The notes under the pieces: generated by a model
What the model was told of the DNA's origin: nothing
The model's input: only the letters and a program-made list of their open reading frames with translations
Databases searched by the model: none
Shown here: piece after piece, positions 1 to 6,036 of the stretch
Layout: the number at the start of each line of letters is the position of its first letter
Numbering within the stretch: position 1 is the first letter of the stretch
Source: a bacterium
Lineage (GTDB): Archaea > Nanoarchaeota > Nanoarchaeia > Woesearchaeales > UBA10216
Length of the DNA: 12,702 bases
Assembly: GCA_024206195.1 (NCBI GenBank)
Contig: JAAGZO010000297.1
Span: 1 to 12,702, forward strand
Direction: 5' to 3'
Made by a program: the position numbers and the translations under genes

Positions 1-6
1 GGGCGT

Positions 7-429
7 ATGACAAAGACAATATTATTCTTATCTGTTTGTTTGCCCTTATGGGGAGTAGCTGCTTGGCATGGTTACAAAGAGCCAAGGGTTCAAGTTAAAG
101 AGACTGTGAAGGTTGTTCCCCCAGAGAAAGTAGATGCCCATGTTTTTCTGACTAAGTGGCAGCTTACTAAGATGCTAAAGACGTTTGAGGAAGATGCTCA
201 TCCTGCTGAGACTTTGAAATTTAAAACTGTAGTTAAAAGTGATGGTAAGGGTTGGAGAATCTCTTCTACTCATCTAGCAAGGGGAGCGGAACCATACCCG
301 ATCCCAGAAGGGAAGTACTTTGTGATTGATTCTTCTTATGTTGATCATGCTGGCGACTTTAAATCTTGCGTTGAGTATGCTGATAGTTACCAAAACTTTC
401 ACGATTACATCGTAATTAGTGCAGAATGA
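7..429 (+). CDS. Membrane-anchored or secreted hypothetical protein
   Basis: A 140-aa protein I do not recognise. Residues 1-20 are a short basic start followed by a hydrophobic stretch (TILFLSVCLPLWGVAAW), which reads as a signal peptide or N-terminal anchor, so the bulk should lie outside the cytoplasm. There is no lipobox cysteine. The rest is soluble-looking and ends in a Tyr/Asp/His-rich segment. The stop overlaps the next start by 4 bp (ATGA), so the two are probably co-translated. The codons before the ATG are open to the left edge (GGG CGT), so a longer protein is formally possible, but the hydrophobic N-terminus fits this start. Position upstream of a holin-like gene would suit a lysis or envelope role, but nothing specific shows it. 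Confidence 0.75.
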   Translation: MTKTILFLSVCLPLWGVAAWHGYKEPRVQVKETVKVVPPEKVDAHVFLTKWQLTKMLKTFEEDAHPAETLKFKTVVKSDGKGWRISSTHLARGAEPYPIPEGKYFVIDSSYVDHAGDFKSCVEYADSYQNFHDYIVISAE

Positions 430-662
430 GTTTTAGGTACGATAGTAGGATCATCGGTCCTAACGGTTATAAAGAGTTAATGATAGCTATTTTGAATAAA
501 GAGGACAACCCTGTTGATTCTTGTTGTCACAAGCTGGATTCGCCAGATATATATGACATTGAGAGCGCTGAGACTGGAGCGCATAATTTCGGTATCGAAG
601 GTTGGGAATTAGATCCTGCTGATCAATATCAAGGTTATGCTACAAAACAAATTGGTTCATAA
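426..662 (+). CDS. Small hypothetical protein
   Basis: A 78-aa acidic protein of unknown function. Its ATG overlaps the stop of the preceding gene in an ATGA junction, which is the best evidence for the start and for co-translation. It has a CC pair near residue 33 and a Gly/Trp/Asp-rich C-terminal half. There is no membrane segment and no motif I recognise. It ends 26 bp before the small membrane protein gene, whose putative promoter box lies in that gap. Confidence 0.7.
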   Translation: MSFRYDSRIIGPNGYKELMIAILNKEDNPVDSCCHKLDSPDIYDIESAETGAHNFGIEGWELDPADQYQGYATKQIGS

Positions 663-673
663 TTACTTTAAAT

Positions 674-688
674 AGTGTAAATTACAGT
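674..688 (+). promoter_or_regulatory. Start-proximal -10-like element
   Basis: AGTGTAAATTACAGT lies directly before the ATG at 689 and contains TAAATT (678-683) exactly 5 nt before it. The 15 bases before the minus-strand start at 1774 are AGTGTAAATTTAAGT, identical at 13 of 15 positions. No good -35 box is visible. Read as a phage promoter or start element, it would give a leaderless or very short-leader mRNA. The shared sequence is seen; the function is inferred. Confidence 0.4.
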
Positions 689-871
689 ATGGACGTAATT
701 ATTCAACTGGTTCAAGATAATCCTTGGTTTGGCGTAGTGACTGCTGGAATTGCTTTTGCATCTGCAATCGCTGCTGCAACCCCAACACCAAAAAAGGGAA
801 CGCTATGGGCAAAAATCTATTCGATAATTGACTGGGCGGCTCTAAATGTGGGTAAAGCCAAAAATAAATAG
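689..871 (+). CDS. Small hydrophobic protein, holin-like
   Basis: A 60-aa protein with one predicted membrane helix (about residues 14-31, FGVVTAGIAFASAIAAATPT), a TPTPKKGT turn, then an amphipathic segment and a basic tail (VGKAKNK). The helix, the TPTPK turn and the Lys-rich end recall a small phage protein that I remember as frequent in environmental tailed phages and sometimes labelled holin-like; that is memory, not a search result. No Shine-Dalgarno precedes the ATG. A strong terminator follows 20 bp after the stop, so this closes the first transcription unit. Holin is a guess from size and topology; no endolysin gene is in the window. Confidence 0.75.
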   Translation: MDVIIQLVQDNPWFGVVTAGIAFASAIAAATPTPKKGTLWAKIYSIIDWAALNVGKAKNK

Positions 872-891
872 TCTAGTTTCTCCTAGATCAA

Positions 892-923
892 CCTCCTACC
901 TGTGATGGGTAGGGGGTTTTTTT
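892..923 (+). terminator. Rho-independent terminator
   Basis: CCTCCTACC (892-900) pairs with GGTAGGGGG (908-916) over 9 bp including one G-T wobble, with a 7-nt loop, followed by seven T (917-923) and a further T-rich stretch. It ends the unit 7-871 and separates it from the gene at 966, which has its own promoter. Confidence 0.85.
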
Positions 924-931
924 ATTTTTTC

Positions 932-959
932 TTGCAATTTTTAATTACTTATATATTAT
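932..959 (+). promoter_or_regulatory. Candidate sigma70-type promoter
   Basis: TTGCAA (932-937), a 16-nt spacer and TATTAT (954-959) in AT-rich DNA just after the terminator. The ATG at 966 lies where transcription would start, and no ribosome binding site is present, so the mRNA would be leaderless. The many overlapping TATA-like hexamers here make the exact -10 uncertain. Confidence 0.5.
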
Positions 960-965
960 ATTTAT

Positions 966-1505
966 ATGATTTCTAATAAAGCTAAAGGTCTGTCAGGTTC
1001 TAGTCATGTCGCTCACACTAAGAAGCTCATGGATGAGTCTACAAAACGTTACCATCACTCATGCTTGTCGGCTGGGTTGGTAATAAAGAAGACAGGTAAG
1101 ATGCAAGACATCGGCCATGTCGATTTTATTGTAGACGGTGAGACTGTAGACCTAAAAGGTATTAAGAATTCTACGCGAGAAGGGAGAATTCTTTTGGAGT
1201 TTACTAATGTAAATGGTAAGACTGGCTGGTGCAATGAGAAAGGCACTCCTGTTTGGATAGCTTTTGATGTTGGAGCTTTTTTTCTCCATGTTAAAAACAT
1301 TGATCTTTATAATTTAGCTAAAGACAAATGCGATATGCATGATAGAGTGACTAAAGTTAGCGAGTGTCTGTATAAAGGATACCAGCGCAACGGTAGAAAA
1401 GACTGGATGTCAATGGTTACTTTTGGAGATGTCTTGTCCAATTGTGAACATTGGTTTTTGCCTTATCAAGAATATGAGTTACCTATTGAAAAGGTTCAAG
1501 GGTAA
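966..1505 (+). CDS. Putative PD-(D/E)XK nuclease-like protein
   Basis: A 179-aa soluble protein. The segment HVDFIVDGETVDLKG (residues 51-65) places D53 nine residues before D62-x-K64, the spacing of the PD-(D/E)XK catalytic core, and a strand with acidic E78 (ILLEF) follows. This supports a restriction-endonuclease-like fold; target and partner are unknown. A Holliday-junction resolvase, repair or homing nuclease are all possible. The N-terminal 40 residues are basic and helical. The gene is isolated: a terminator and promoter precede it, and its end overlaps a convergent minus-strand gene by 10 bp. A stand-alone unit like this often marks cargo gained separately. The fold call rests on motif spacing only. 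Confidence 0.6.
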   Translation: MISNKAKGLSGSSHVAHTKKLMDESTKRYHHSCLSAGLVIKKTGKMQDIGHVDFIVDGETVDLKGIKNSTREGRILLEFTNVNGKTGWCNEKGTPVWIAFDVGAFFLHVKNIDLYNLAKDKCDMHDRVTKVSECLYKGYQRNGRKDWMSMVTFGDVLSNCEHWFLPYQEYELPIEKVQG

Positions 1506-1774
1506 TTACGGAAATTACCTGTTCCTATATAGCTCAGACCATCATTGTAAGGTTCAATAAATAACCCAGTGGTAACAGGAGCAGTTCCAGTCCAACTTTC
1601 ATACCTGTCATTTATATTTTTGTTGTATTCTCTAATTAAATGCTGAGAGTCCCACTCTTTGTTAGCTTGTCCACTCAAGAGATACATGCCTGTCACTTCA
1701 GCCCTAAAGTTCGCCCAGTCTCCTGATGATACTGATGTGCTAGAGTGTATTTCGCTTAATAATTGTTGAGGCAT
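1496..1774 (-). CDS. Hypothetical protein on minus-strand island
   Basis: A 92-aa protein read against all neighbouring genes. I do not recognise it. It has normal protein-like composition, with well spaced Trp, Tyr and Gly (W20, W41, W61, and an end rich in G, N and Y), unlike the Phe/Leu/Ser-rich shadows typical of antisense frames here. No signal peptide or membrane segment. The start is supported by a 15-base upstream element almost identical to that of the gene at 689. Its end overlaps the end of the convergent gene by 10 bp. Upstream on the same strand lies a likely broken gene, so this may be the intact survivor of a larger inserted piece. A small virion or tail protein would fit, but that is a guess. 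Confidence 0.6.
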   Translation of the reverse strand: MPQQLLSEIHSSTSVSSGDWANFRAEVTGMYLLSGQANKEWDSQHLIREYNKNINDRYESWTGTAPVTTGLFIEPYNDGLSYIGTGNFRNYP

Positions 1775-1789
1775 ACTTAAATTTACACT
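1775..1789 (-). promoter_or_regulatory. Start-proximal -10-like element (minus strand)
   Basis: On the minus strand AGTGTAAATTTAAGT runs directly into the ATG at 1774, with TAAATT (1785-1780) exactly 5 nt before it. It matches 13 of 15 bases of the element before the gene at 689. The match between two genes on opposite strands is the main argument that it is functional. Confidence 0.4.
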
Positions 1790-1797
1790 TTTTTTAT

Positions 1798-1919
1798 TAA
1801 TCTTGAAAAAATCTCTTGACCGTAGCTAAGTATTGCTTAGGATCATCCCCAAGCTCTTATAGATATTTATTGCCACCGCCTGGGTAACCTCATAAAATAT
1901 CTTTAGCGTTTAGAATTTC
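1798..1919 (-). pseudogene. Probable broken gene, 3' remnant with in-frame stops
   Basis: One minus-strand frame reads EILNAKDIL, TGA (1890-1892), GYPGGGNKYL, TAA (1857-1859), then ELGDDPKQYLATVKRFFQD and a final TAA (1798-1800). The three pieces read like one continuous helical protein end with two nonsense codons, a TGA and a TAA, splitting it. There is no start codon in this frame, and another TAA lies just upstream at 1920-1922. Other genes in the window end in all three stop codons, so code reassignment is unlikely. Upstream it runs into the promoter region of the plus-strand gene at 1922. The alternative is a chance reading of a non-coding spacer; only about 41 codons are available. Confidence 0.35.
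1911..1916 (+). promoter_or_regulatory. Start-proximal -10-like box
   Basis: TAGAAT lies exactly 5 nt before the ATG at 1922, the same distance as the TAAATT boxes before 689 and 1774. No clear -35 and no Shine-Dalgarno are visible. It probably drives the unit that begins with the membrane protein and MazG-like gene. Confidence 0.4.
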
Positions 1920-1921
1920 TT

Positions 1922-2188
1922 ATGAATATGAATTATTTAAAAGCAGAATGTTTATTCTTTACGATTTTCGTTGGCTTGACGTTTGGTGTGATGCTAGCCG
2001 TGGTAAGCTGTATAAGTGTTTTCGTAAAAACACTTATAACTTTCCCGATTGAGTTCTATAATATAAGGATGAGATCGCATTTGCAGAAGCGCTTAGAAGC
2101 GTTGGAAGAGATGCCAGAAGATATCTGGGATAGACATATCCAGAGAATGGAACAAAACAAAAAGAAAAAAAACGATGGAGAACTTTGA
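1922..2188 (+). CDS. Small membrane protein with cytoplasmic charged tail
   Basis: An 88-aa protein with a hydrophobic region at about residues 10-41 (one long or two short membrane helices), then an amphipathic, highly charged tail ending in a Lys run (KKKKNDGEL). The tail has two conserved-looking Trp/Met helices. I do not recognise the family. The start could be the ATG at 1922 or the second one at 1928; the first suits the 5-nt distance from the TAGAAT box. The gene contains a perfect 12-bp hairpin (2011-2038) and its end overlaps the MazG-like gene by 14 bp, so translation of the two is probably coupled. Confidence 0.75.
   Translation: MNMNYLKAECLFFTIFVGLTFGVMLAVVSCISVFVKTLITFPIEFYNIRMRSHLQKRLEALEEMPEDIWDRHIQRMEQNKKKKNDGEL
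2011..2038 (+). repeat. Perfect 12-bp hairpin inside a gene
   Basis: TATAAGTGTTTT (2011-2022) and AAAACACTTATA (2027-2038) form a perfect 12-bp inverted repeat around the loop CGTA. It lies within the hydrophobic part of the 1922 gene and no T-run follows, so it is not a simple terminator. It could be an mRNA hairpin acting on the MazG-like gene downstream, or a dyad bound by a dimeric protein. Confidence 0.8.
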
Positions 2189-2486
2189 GACACTAGTAGC
2201 AAAAGTAGTAGTTTGGGCAGATGAGCGTGGCATCTTCGATGCTGCTGATCCTTTGGCTCAGTTAGACAAGACTCAAGAAGAGTTGGATGAAACAATAGAT
2301 GCGGTTACTGAATCGGCATTTGATAATCCAGAGGTAGCAGATGGCATAGGTGATATGTTGGTGACGATTATTATCGCATCCAAGATGCTTAAACTAGATC
2401 CTACTTATTGTTTGAGTCTGGCCTATGACGAGATCAAAGATCGGAAGGGTAAAATGGTTAACGGTAAATTTGTAAAAGAGAAATAA
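2175..2486 (+). CDS. MazG-like nucleotide pyrophosphohydrolase
   Basis: A 103-aa protein of the all-alpha NTP pyrophosphohydrolase (MazG) type, which hydrolyses nucleoside triphosphates to monophosphate and pyrophosphate using Mg2+. Visible motifs are EELDE at residues 35-39 and, about 17 residues later, DGIGD at 56-60, the two acidic clusters that hold the metal. The C-terminal helix with YDEIKDRKGKMVNGKF is also typical. Length fits a single-domain phage MazG. Phage versions are thought to clean the nucleotide pool or lower alarmones, but substrate cannot be read here. It overlaps the membrane protein gene by 14 bp and lies 1 bp before the DUF1599-like gene, so the pair probably acts on nucleotides together. 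Confidence 0.85.
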   Translation: MENFETLVAKVVVWADERGIFDAADPLAQLDKTQEELDETIDAVTESAFDNPEVADGIGDMLVTIIIASKMLKLDPTYCLSLAYDEIKDRKGKMVNGKFVKEK

Positions 2487-2487
2487 A

Positions 2488-2829
2488 ATGAATACAAAAG
2501 AGTTACTAAAGCTGCATGACGAGACATGTAAATCTTGTCGTGGGATAATGGAACAAAAAAATAGTGATTATACTGGCGGCAAATCATCTACAGATCCTTT
2601 CGCCAATTTCAATGCGTCATCTATCCTTGACATTCACCCAGTGCAAGGGTTATTGTTGCGCGTGATCGATAAGATTCAGAGAATTCGCTCATTCACTAAT
2701 GATAAAGAACTAAAAGTCACTAATGAATCAGTAGAAGATGCGTGTGATGATATTGTTAACTACGCTATTTTAGCTAAGGCTATGCTGATGGAAGAAAGAT
2801 CCCAGATCGAACAGAATAAAACCAAATAA
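2488..2829 (+). CDS. DUF1599-like nucleotide-metabolism protein
   Basis: A 113-aa all-helical protein matching what I know of DUF1599 (described as a nucleotide-modification-associated domain). The signature KNSDY at residues 24-28, DPFANF at 36-41, R58 with DKIQR at 61-65, and an acidic helix around VEDACDDIVNYA (82-93) are all present. The family is related in fold to MazG-type proteins and is common in phages, where it is linked to nucleotide-pool or DNA-base modification; the reaction is not settled. It follows the MazG-like gene by 1 bp and uses the same strand, which supports a joint role. No base-modifying enzyme is visible in this window. Confidence 0.75.
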   Translation: MNTKELLKLHDETCKSCRGIMEQKNSDYTGGKSSTDPFANFNASSILDIHPVQGLLLRVIDKIQRIRSFTNDKELKVTNESVEDACDDIVNYAILAKAMLMEERSQIEQNKTK

Positions 2830-2832
2830 GCT

Positions 2833-2988
2833 ATGAAACCAAAACCCAAATTTGATTTTGATGTCAACCCAGAACAAAGAGAAAGATTAAAAAAGCTTTT
2901 TGGCTGGTCTAAAGATACGCAATTCGCGGATTTTCAAGTGCGCCCAGAAGAAGAAAAGGCTGATTCGAAAAGAAGAAAAAGAAAATGA
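2833..2988 (+). CDS. Small charged hypothetical protein
   Basis: A 51-aa protein starting at the ATG 3 bp after the preceding stop. It begins MKPKPKFDFDVNPEQ, has a central amphipathic helix (RERLKKLFGWSKD) and ends in a basic tail (SKRRKRK). The stop overlaps the next start in an ATGA junction, which is the strongest evidence that it is a real gene despite its size. The basic tail could bind nucleic acid; no family is recognised. Confidence 0.65.
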   Translation: MKPKPKFDFDVNPEQRERLKKLFGWSKDTQFADFQVRPEEEKADSKRRKRK

Positions 2989-3203
2989 GTATTGAAGAGA
3001 AGCTAAATGCAGTTAGAAAGGCCGCTGAAACGATTCGTCAGATCGATCTAGACTCTAATAAAGAAAAAAAAAGGATTTATAAGTCTTTAACAGAAGATTT
3101 AAATGCTTCTGCGATTTTAGAGCCTTACCTATGGGATTGTGTTGTGCTTGGTTTAAGGTTCTACGAATATGATATCGAAAAGATATTGAAAGAAGATGTT
3201 TAA
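2985..3203 (+). CDS. Small helical hypothetical protein
   Basis: A 72-aa protein, mostly charged helices (KLNAVRKAAETIRQI early, LRFYEYDIEKILKEDV late), with no membrane segment or known motif. It is tied to its neighbours by overlaps on both sides: ATGA with the gene before and 8 bp with the glycosyltransferase gene after. It is the last gene before the sugar cassette. Confidence 0.7.
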   Translation: MSIEEKLNAVRKAAETIRQIDLDSNKEKKRIYKSLTEDLNASAILEPYLWDCVVLGLRFYEYDIEKILKEDV

Positions 3204-3966
3204 GATAATAACTACTTGTTATAATTGCGAGTCTTTTATTAAACAGTGTATTGAAAGTGTCTTTTCCCAAAAGCAAACTGATTGGGAGATGTATATCACT
3301 GATGATGCAAGTGAGGATAATTCTGTAGAAGTAGCTACAGAAGTAGCTAATGGTGACCCTAGAATAAAAATTATTAAAAATAATAAAAATATGGGTTCCG
3401 TTTATAATAAAACAATTAATTTTATTAATCACGCTAAACCTAACGATGAAGATGTTGTTGTCACTTTAGATGGAGATGATTATCTTGGCAGTCAATATGC
3501 TTTATGCCATTTAAAAAAAATATATTCTCAAGGTTATTGGTTTTCTTATGGGGGGTTTATAGCTTCGGAAAAAAGTTTTTATGAAGTAGCGGCCCCAGAT
3601 CATTTATCATCTATAAATTGGGAGATGTCTTTAAGAAATCAAAGATTTTGCATAACAGCTTTAAGGTCTCACAAATTTTTCTTGTTAAAAAACGTGAGGG
3701 ATAAAGATTTAAGGCATAAAAATGGTGTTTTATTTAAGTTCCCAGAGGATATAATTTTAAATATACCTATGGCGGAAATGGCTGGTGAGGATAAATGTTA
3801 TTTTTTAAAAGAAAAAATATATTGCTACCGCATACATAAGAATAACGATACCTTTACGAATGATGATGAGAGGACATCCATAACGATAAATGACCTTAGT
3901 TTTAGACCAGAATATCCCAGAAAAACAAAGGAAGAATTGATTAATTGGGAATGTGATTGGAGTTGA
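3196..3966 (+). CDS. Family 2 glycosyltransferase (GT-A fold)
   Basis: A 256-aa glycosyltransferase that should transfer a sugar from a nucleotide-sugar donor. The N-terminus has the GT2 opening strand and helix (IITTCYNCESFIKQCIESV, residues 4-22), the donor-binding ITDDASEDNS (34-43) and the metal-binding DGDD (92-95). The C-terminal part is less typical. No membrane segment, so it acts in the cytoplasm. It overlaps the gene before by 8 bp and is followed after 6 bp by the sulfotransferase-like gene. Its 22 Ile codons are 13 ATA, 8 ATT and 1 ATC, while the RuvB-like gene has 3, 1 and 17, which suggests recent acquisition. Target (tail protein, host glycan or DNA) is unknown. Confidence 0.88.
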   Translation: MFKIITTCYNCESFIKQCIESVFSQKQTDWEMYITDDASEDNSVEVATEVANGDPRIKIIKNNKNMGSVYNKTINFINHAKPNDEDVVVTLDGDDYLGSQYALCHLKKIYSQGYWFSYGGFIASEKSFYEVAAPDHLSSINWEMSLRNQRFCITALRSHKFFLLKNVRDKDLRHKNGVLFKFPEDIILNIPMAEMAGEDKCYFLKEKIYCYRIHKNNDTFTNDDERTSITINDLSFRPEYPRKTKEELINWECDWS

Positions 3967-3972
3967 TTCTTT

Positions 3973-4557
3973 ATGATTATTGGTTTAGGAACAGGTAGAT
4001 GTGGGACGGTTTCATTATCTAGACTTTTACAAAAAGTTGGATTAAATGTCACCCACGAACTAGCGCCAGTTGTTAGTTGGGGGGATGGACGAGCTAAAGA
4101 TCGATTAGATTTACTAAAAAGTTCGAAGTTAGATGGGGATGTCGCTTTTTGGTATCTTAATTTGGTCGAAGATATGAATGAGATTTGTGAAAATATCCGT
4201 TTTGTTTGCCTTCAGAGAAATATTAATGAGACAGTTCATAGTTACATGATTAAAACTGTAGGTAGAAATCATTGGATGAATCACTTGGGTTACAAGTGGC
4301 ATAAGGATGATACTTGGGATCAATGTTATCCAAAATACGATATTGATGATAAATCGAAAGCTTGCAGGTTATATTGTGAAGAGTATCATAGTAGGTCTAT
4401 CACACTTCAAGAAAGTATGGATAACTTTAAAATTTTCAATGTAAATTGTTTGAACAGTAAATCGGGAGTTCAAAGTATTTTTGATTTTTTAGGCATTAAT
4501 TTAGAAGTGTCAGAAGATTTTGTTGATATCCGCTGGAATCAGTCTGATGAAAATTAA
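3973..4557 (+). CDS. Sulfotransferase-like P-loop protein
   Basis: A 194-aa protein with GTGRCGTVSLSRLLQ at residues 6-20, the phosphosulfate-binding loop of PAPS-dependent sulfotransferases, and FVCLQRNINETVHSY (77-91), whose R82 and S90 fit the 3'-phosphate-binding motif. The expected reaction is transfer of sulfate from PAPS to a hydroxyl or amine, probably on a sugar given the neighbours. It is shorter than many carbohydrate sulfotransferases but complete at both ends. It lies 6 bp after the glycosyltransferase and its end overlaps the epimerase start by 11 bp. No Shine-Dalgarno is seen. The alternative is another P-loop kinase-like family, but the two motifs together favour sulfotransferase. 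Confidence 0.75.
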   Translation: MIIGLGTGRCGTVSLSRLLQKVGLNVTHELAPVVSWGDGRAKDRLDLLKSSKLDGDVAFWYLNLVEDMNEICENIRFVCLQRNINETVHSYMIKTVGRNHWMNHLGYKWHKDDTWDQCYPKYDIDDKSKACRLYCEEYHSRSITLQESMDNFKIFNVNCLNSKSGVQSIFDFLGINLEVSEDFVDIRWNQSDEN

Positions 4558-5485
4558 AAAGGCATTAGTAACAGGGGGGGCTGGATTTATAGGTTCTCAT
4601 ATCGTTGATCGATTAATTGAATTAGGGTTTCATGTAGTTGTGATTGACAACGAATCTGCCGAGACTCATGATCAATTTTATTGGAATAAAAAAGCAGAAA
4701 ATCACAAAGAAGATATTTGTGATTACAAATCGATTAGATCTTTATTTAATGGTGTTGACGTTGTTTTTCATTTAGCTGCAGAATCTAGAATACAACCCAC
4801 TTTACATAACCCTATATTAGCCGCGAAAGTTAATAGCTTAGGGACATGCACTATACTACAATGTTCAAGAGAGGCTAGTGTTAAAAGAGTTGTGTATAGC
4901 TCAACCTCCGCTTCTTATGGTATAAAAAACAAAATACCAAACTCTGAAGAGATGATCCCAGAATGTCTAAATCCTTATTCTGTTAGTAAGGTGGCTGGAG
5001 AAGAATTTTGCAAGATGTATACAAATCTTTTTGGTTTAGAGACTGTAATTTTAAGATATTTTAATGTATACGGAGAAAGGCAACCTACACAAGGTCAATA
5101 TGCCCCAGTGGTTGGTCTCTTTCTCAAGCAAAAAAAAGAGGGAGTCCCGATGACTTTGGTGGGGGATGGTTTGCAGAGGAGAGATTTTACTTATGTCAAT
5201 GATGTAGTTTCTGCTAATTTAGCAGCTTCAGACCTTGAAAATACAAAAGTTTCAGGAGAAATTTTTAATATAGGCACTGGGGAAAATTACTCTATTCTTG
5301 ATCTCGCTCTGCATATGGGAGGAGAATATATTTTTATTGATCCTCGCCTCGGAGAATTAAAAGAGAGTTTAGCTAGCAATGCAAAAGCTAAGTATTTTCT
5401 CCAGTGGTCCCCTAAAACAAACGTAAAAAGCTGGATGGATATGGTCAGAAGCGAAAGAAAACTCTTGACTCCCTCCAAAAATTAA
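4547..5485 (+). CDS. NAD-dependent sugar epimerase/dehydratase
   Basis: A 312-aa extended short-chain dehydrogenase/reductase. GGAGFIG (10-16) is the NAD-binding Rossmann motif, HLAAES (75-80) follows the second strand, SSTSASYG (118-125) carries the catalytic Ser, and Y144-x3-K148 is the catalytic pair. RRDFTYVNDV (211-220) is the conserved substrate-domain motif of the UDP-glucose 4-epimerase/GalE-like group. It should interconvert or dehydrate a nucleotide sugar in the cytoplasm to supply the glycosyltransferase. I chose the ATG at 4547 because the protein then begins just before the Rossmann strand; the frame is open further up to 4520. It overlaps the sulfotransferase gene by 11 bp. The exact sugar is not readable. 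Confidence 0.88.
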   Translation: MKIKKALVTGGAGFIGSHIVDRLIELGFHVVVIDNESAETHDQFYWNKKAENHKEDICDYKSIRSLFNGVDVVFHLAAESRIQPTLHNPILAAKVNSLGTCTILQCSREASVKRVVYSSTSASYGIKNKIPNSEEMIPECLNPYSVSKVAGEEFCKMYTNLFGLETVILRYFNVYGERQPTQGQYAPVVGLFLKQKKEGVPMTLVGDGLQRRDFTYVNDVVSANLAASDLENTKVSGEIFNIGTGENYSILDLALHMGGEYIFIDPRLGELKESLASNAKAKYFLQWSPKTNVKSWMDMVRSERKLLTPSKN

Positions 5486-5504
5486 GACATAACCCCTGAG
5501 AGAT

Positions 5505-6032
5505 ATGAACATATTCGTTACAGATAAAGACCCCTACAAGGCAGCGCAAAACCTTTGCGACAAGCATGTATCTAAGATGGTTGTTGAGACTGCTCAGATG
5601 TTAGCTAACTGCTTTACGCTTGAGACCTTGGCTGAACCTGATTGCCCTAGAAGTCAAAAGGGTAATGCTCGCAAACATTCGTATGCCAAGCATCCATGTA
5701 GTATCTGGGCTGTAAAAACCAAAGAAAATATGAGGTGGTTAATCCGTCACGGCATGGCTATGGCTAGAGAGAAGAAGTTTAGAACAGAAAAAGAACACTT
5801 CTCTGCCCAATTTATTCAGTGGTGTATGCTTAATATGCATAGGTCGATTGTACCATACGGGCCTCTTACAGAATTCGCTGTAGCGATTAGTCAAGATCAG
5901 AGATGTCGCACTCACCCTCAGTTTGACAACCTCTCTATTGTCGAGAAATACAGAGAGTATTACAACTATGACAAGTCCCGCTTCGCTAAGTGGACAAAGA
6001 GAGATGCTCCGAATTGGTATTCACCAGTATAA
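5505..6032 (+). CDS. Conserved phage protein of unknown function
   Basis: A 175-aa soluble protein. The opening MNIFVTDKDPYKAAQ followed by DKHVSKMVVETAQML (residues 19-33), a His-rich KHPCSIWA stretch in the middle and an aromatic C-terminus ending WTKRDAPNWY form a pattern that I recall from many tailed phages, usually labelled hypothetical. The repeated His, Cys and acidic residues suggest a metal-binding enzyme, but no known catalytic motif can be named. The aromatic end loosely recalls pyrimidine-dimer glycosylases; I do not call it that. GAGAG upstream is one of the better ribosome binding sites here. Isoleucine codons are again mainly ATC/ATT, so the sugar cassette ends before it. Confidence 0.75.
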   Translation: MNIFVTDKDPYKAAQNLCDKHVSKMVVETAQMLANCFTLETLAEPDCPRSQKGNARKHSYAKHPCSIWAVKTKENMRWLIRHGMAMAREKKFRTEKEHFSAQFIQWCMLNMHRSIVPYGPLTEFAVAISQDQRCRTHPQFDNLSIVEKYREYYNYDKSRFAKWTKRDAPNWYSPV

Positions 6033-6036
6033 GAAG

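Noticed and set aside
1857..1892. Stop-codon readthrough or reassignment explaining the minus-strand frame at 1798-1919
   Set aside because: Both TGA and TAA would need to be read through, while many other genes here end in TAA, TGA or TAG with normal spacing. Decay is simpler.
3055..3432. 125-aa minus-strand reading frame over the glycosyltransferase start
   Set aside because: Its composition (long Ile, Ser, Leu, Phe runs) comes from AT-rich coding sequence read backwards, and it spans two well-supported plus-strand genes.
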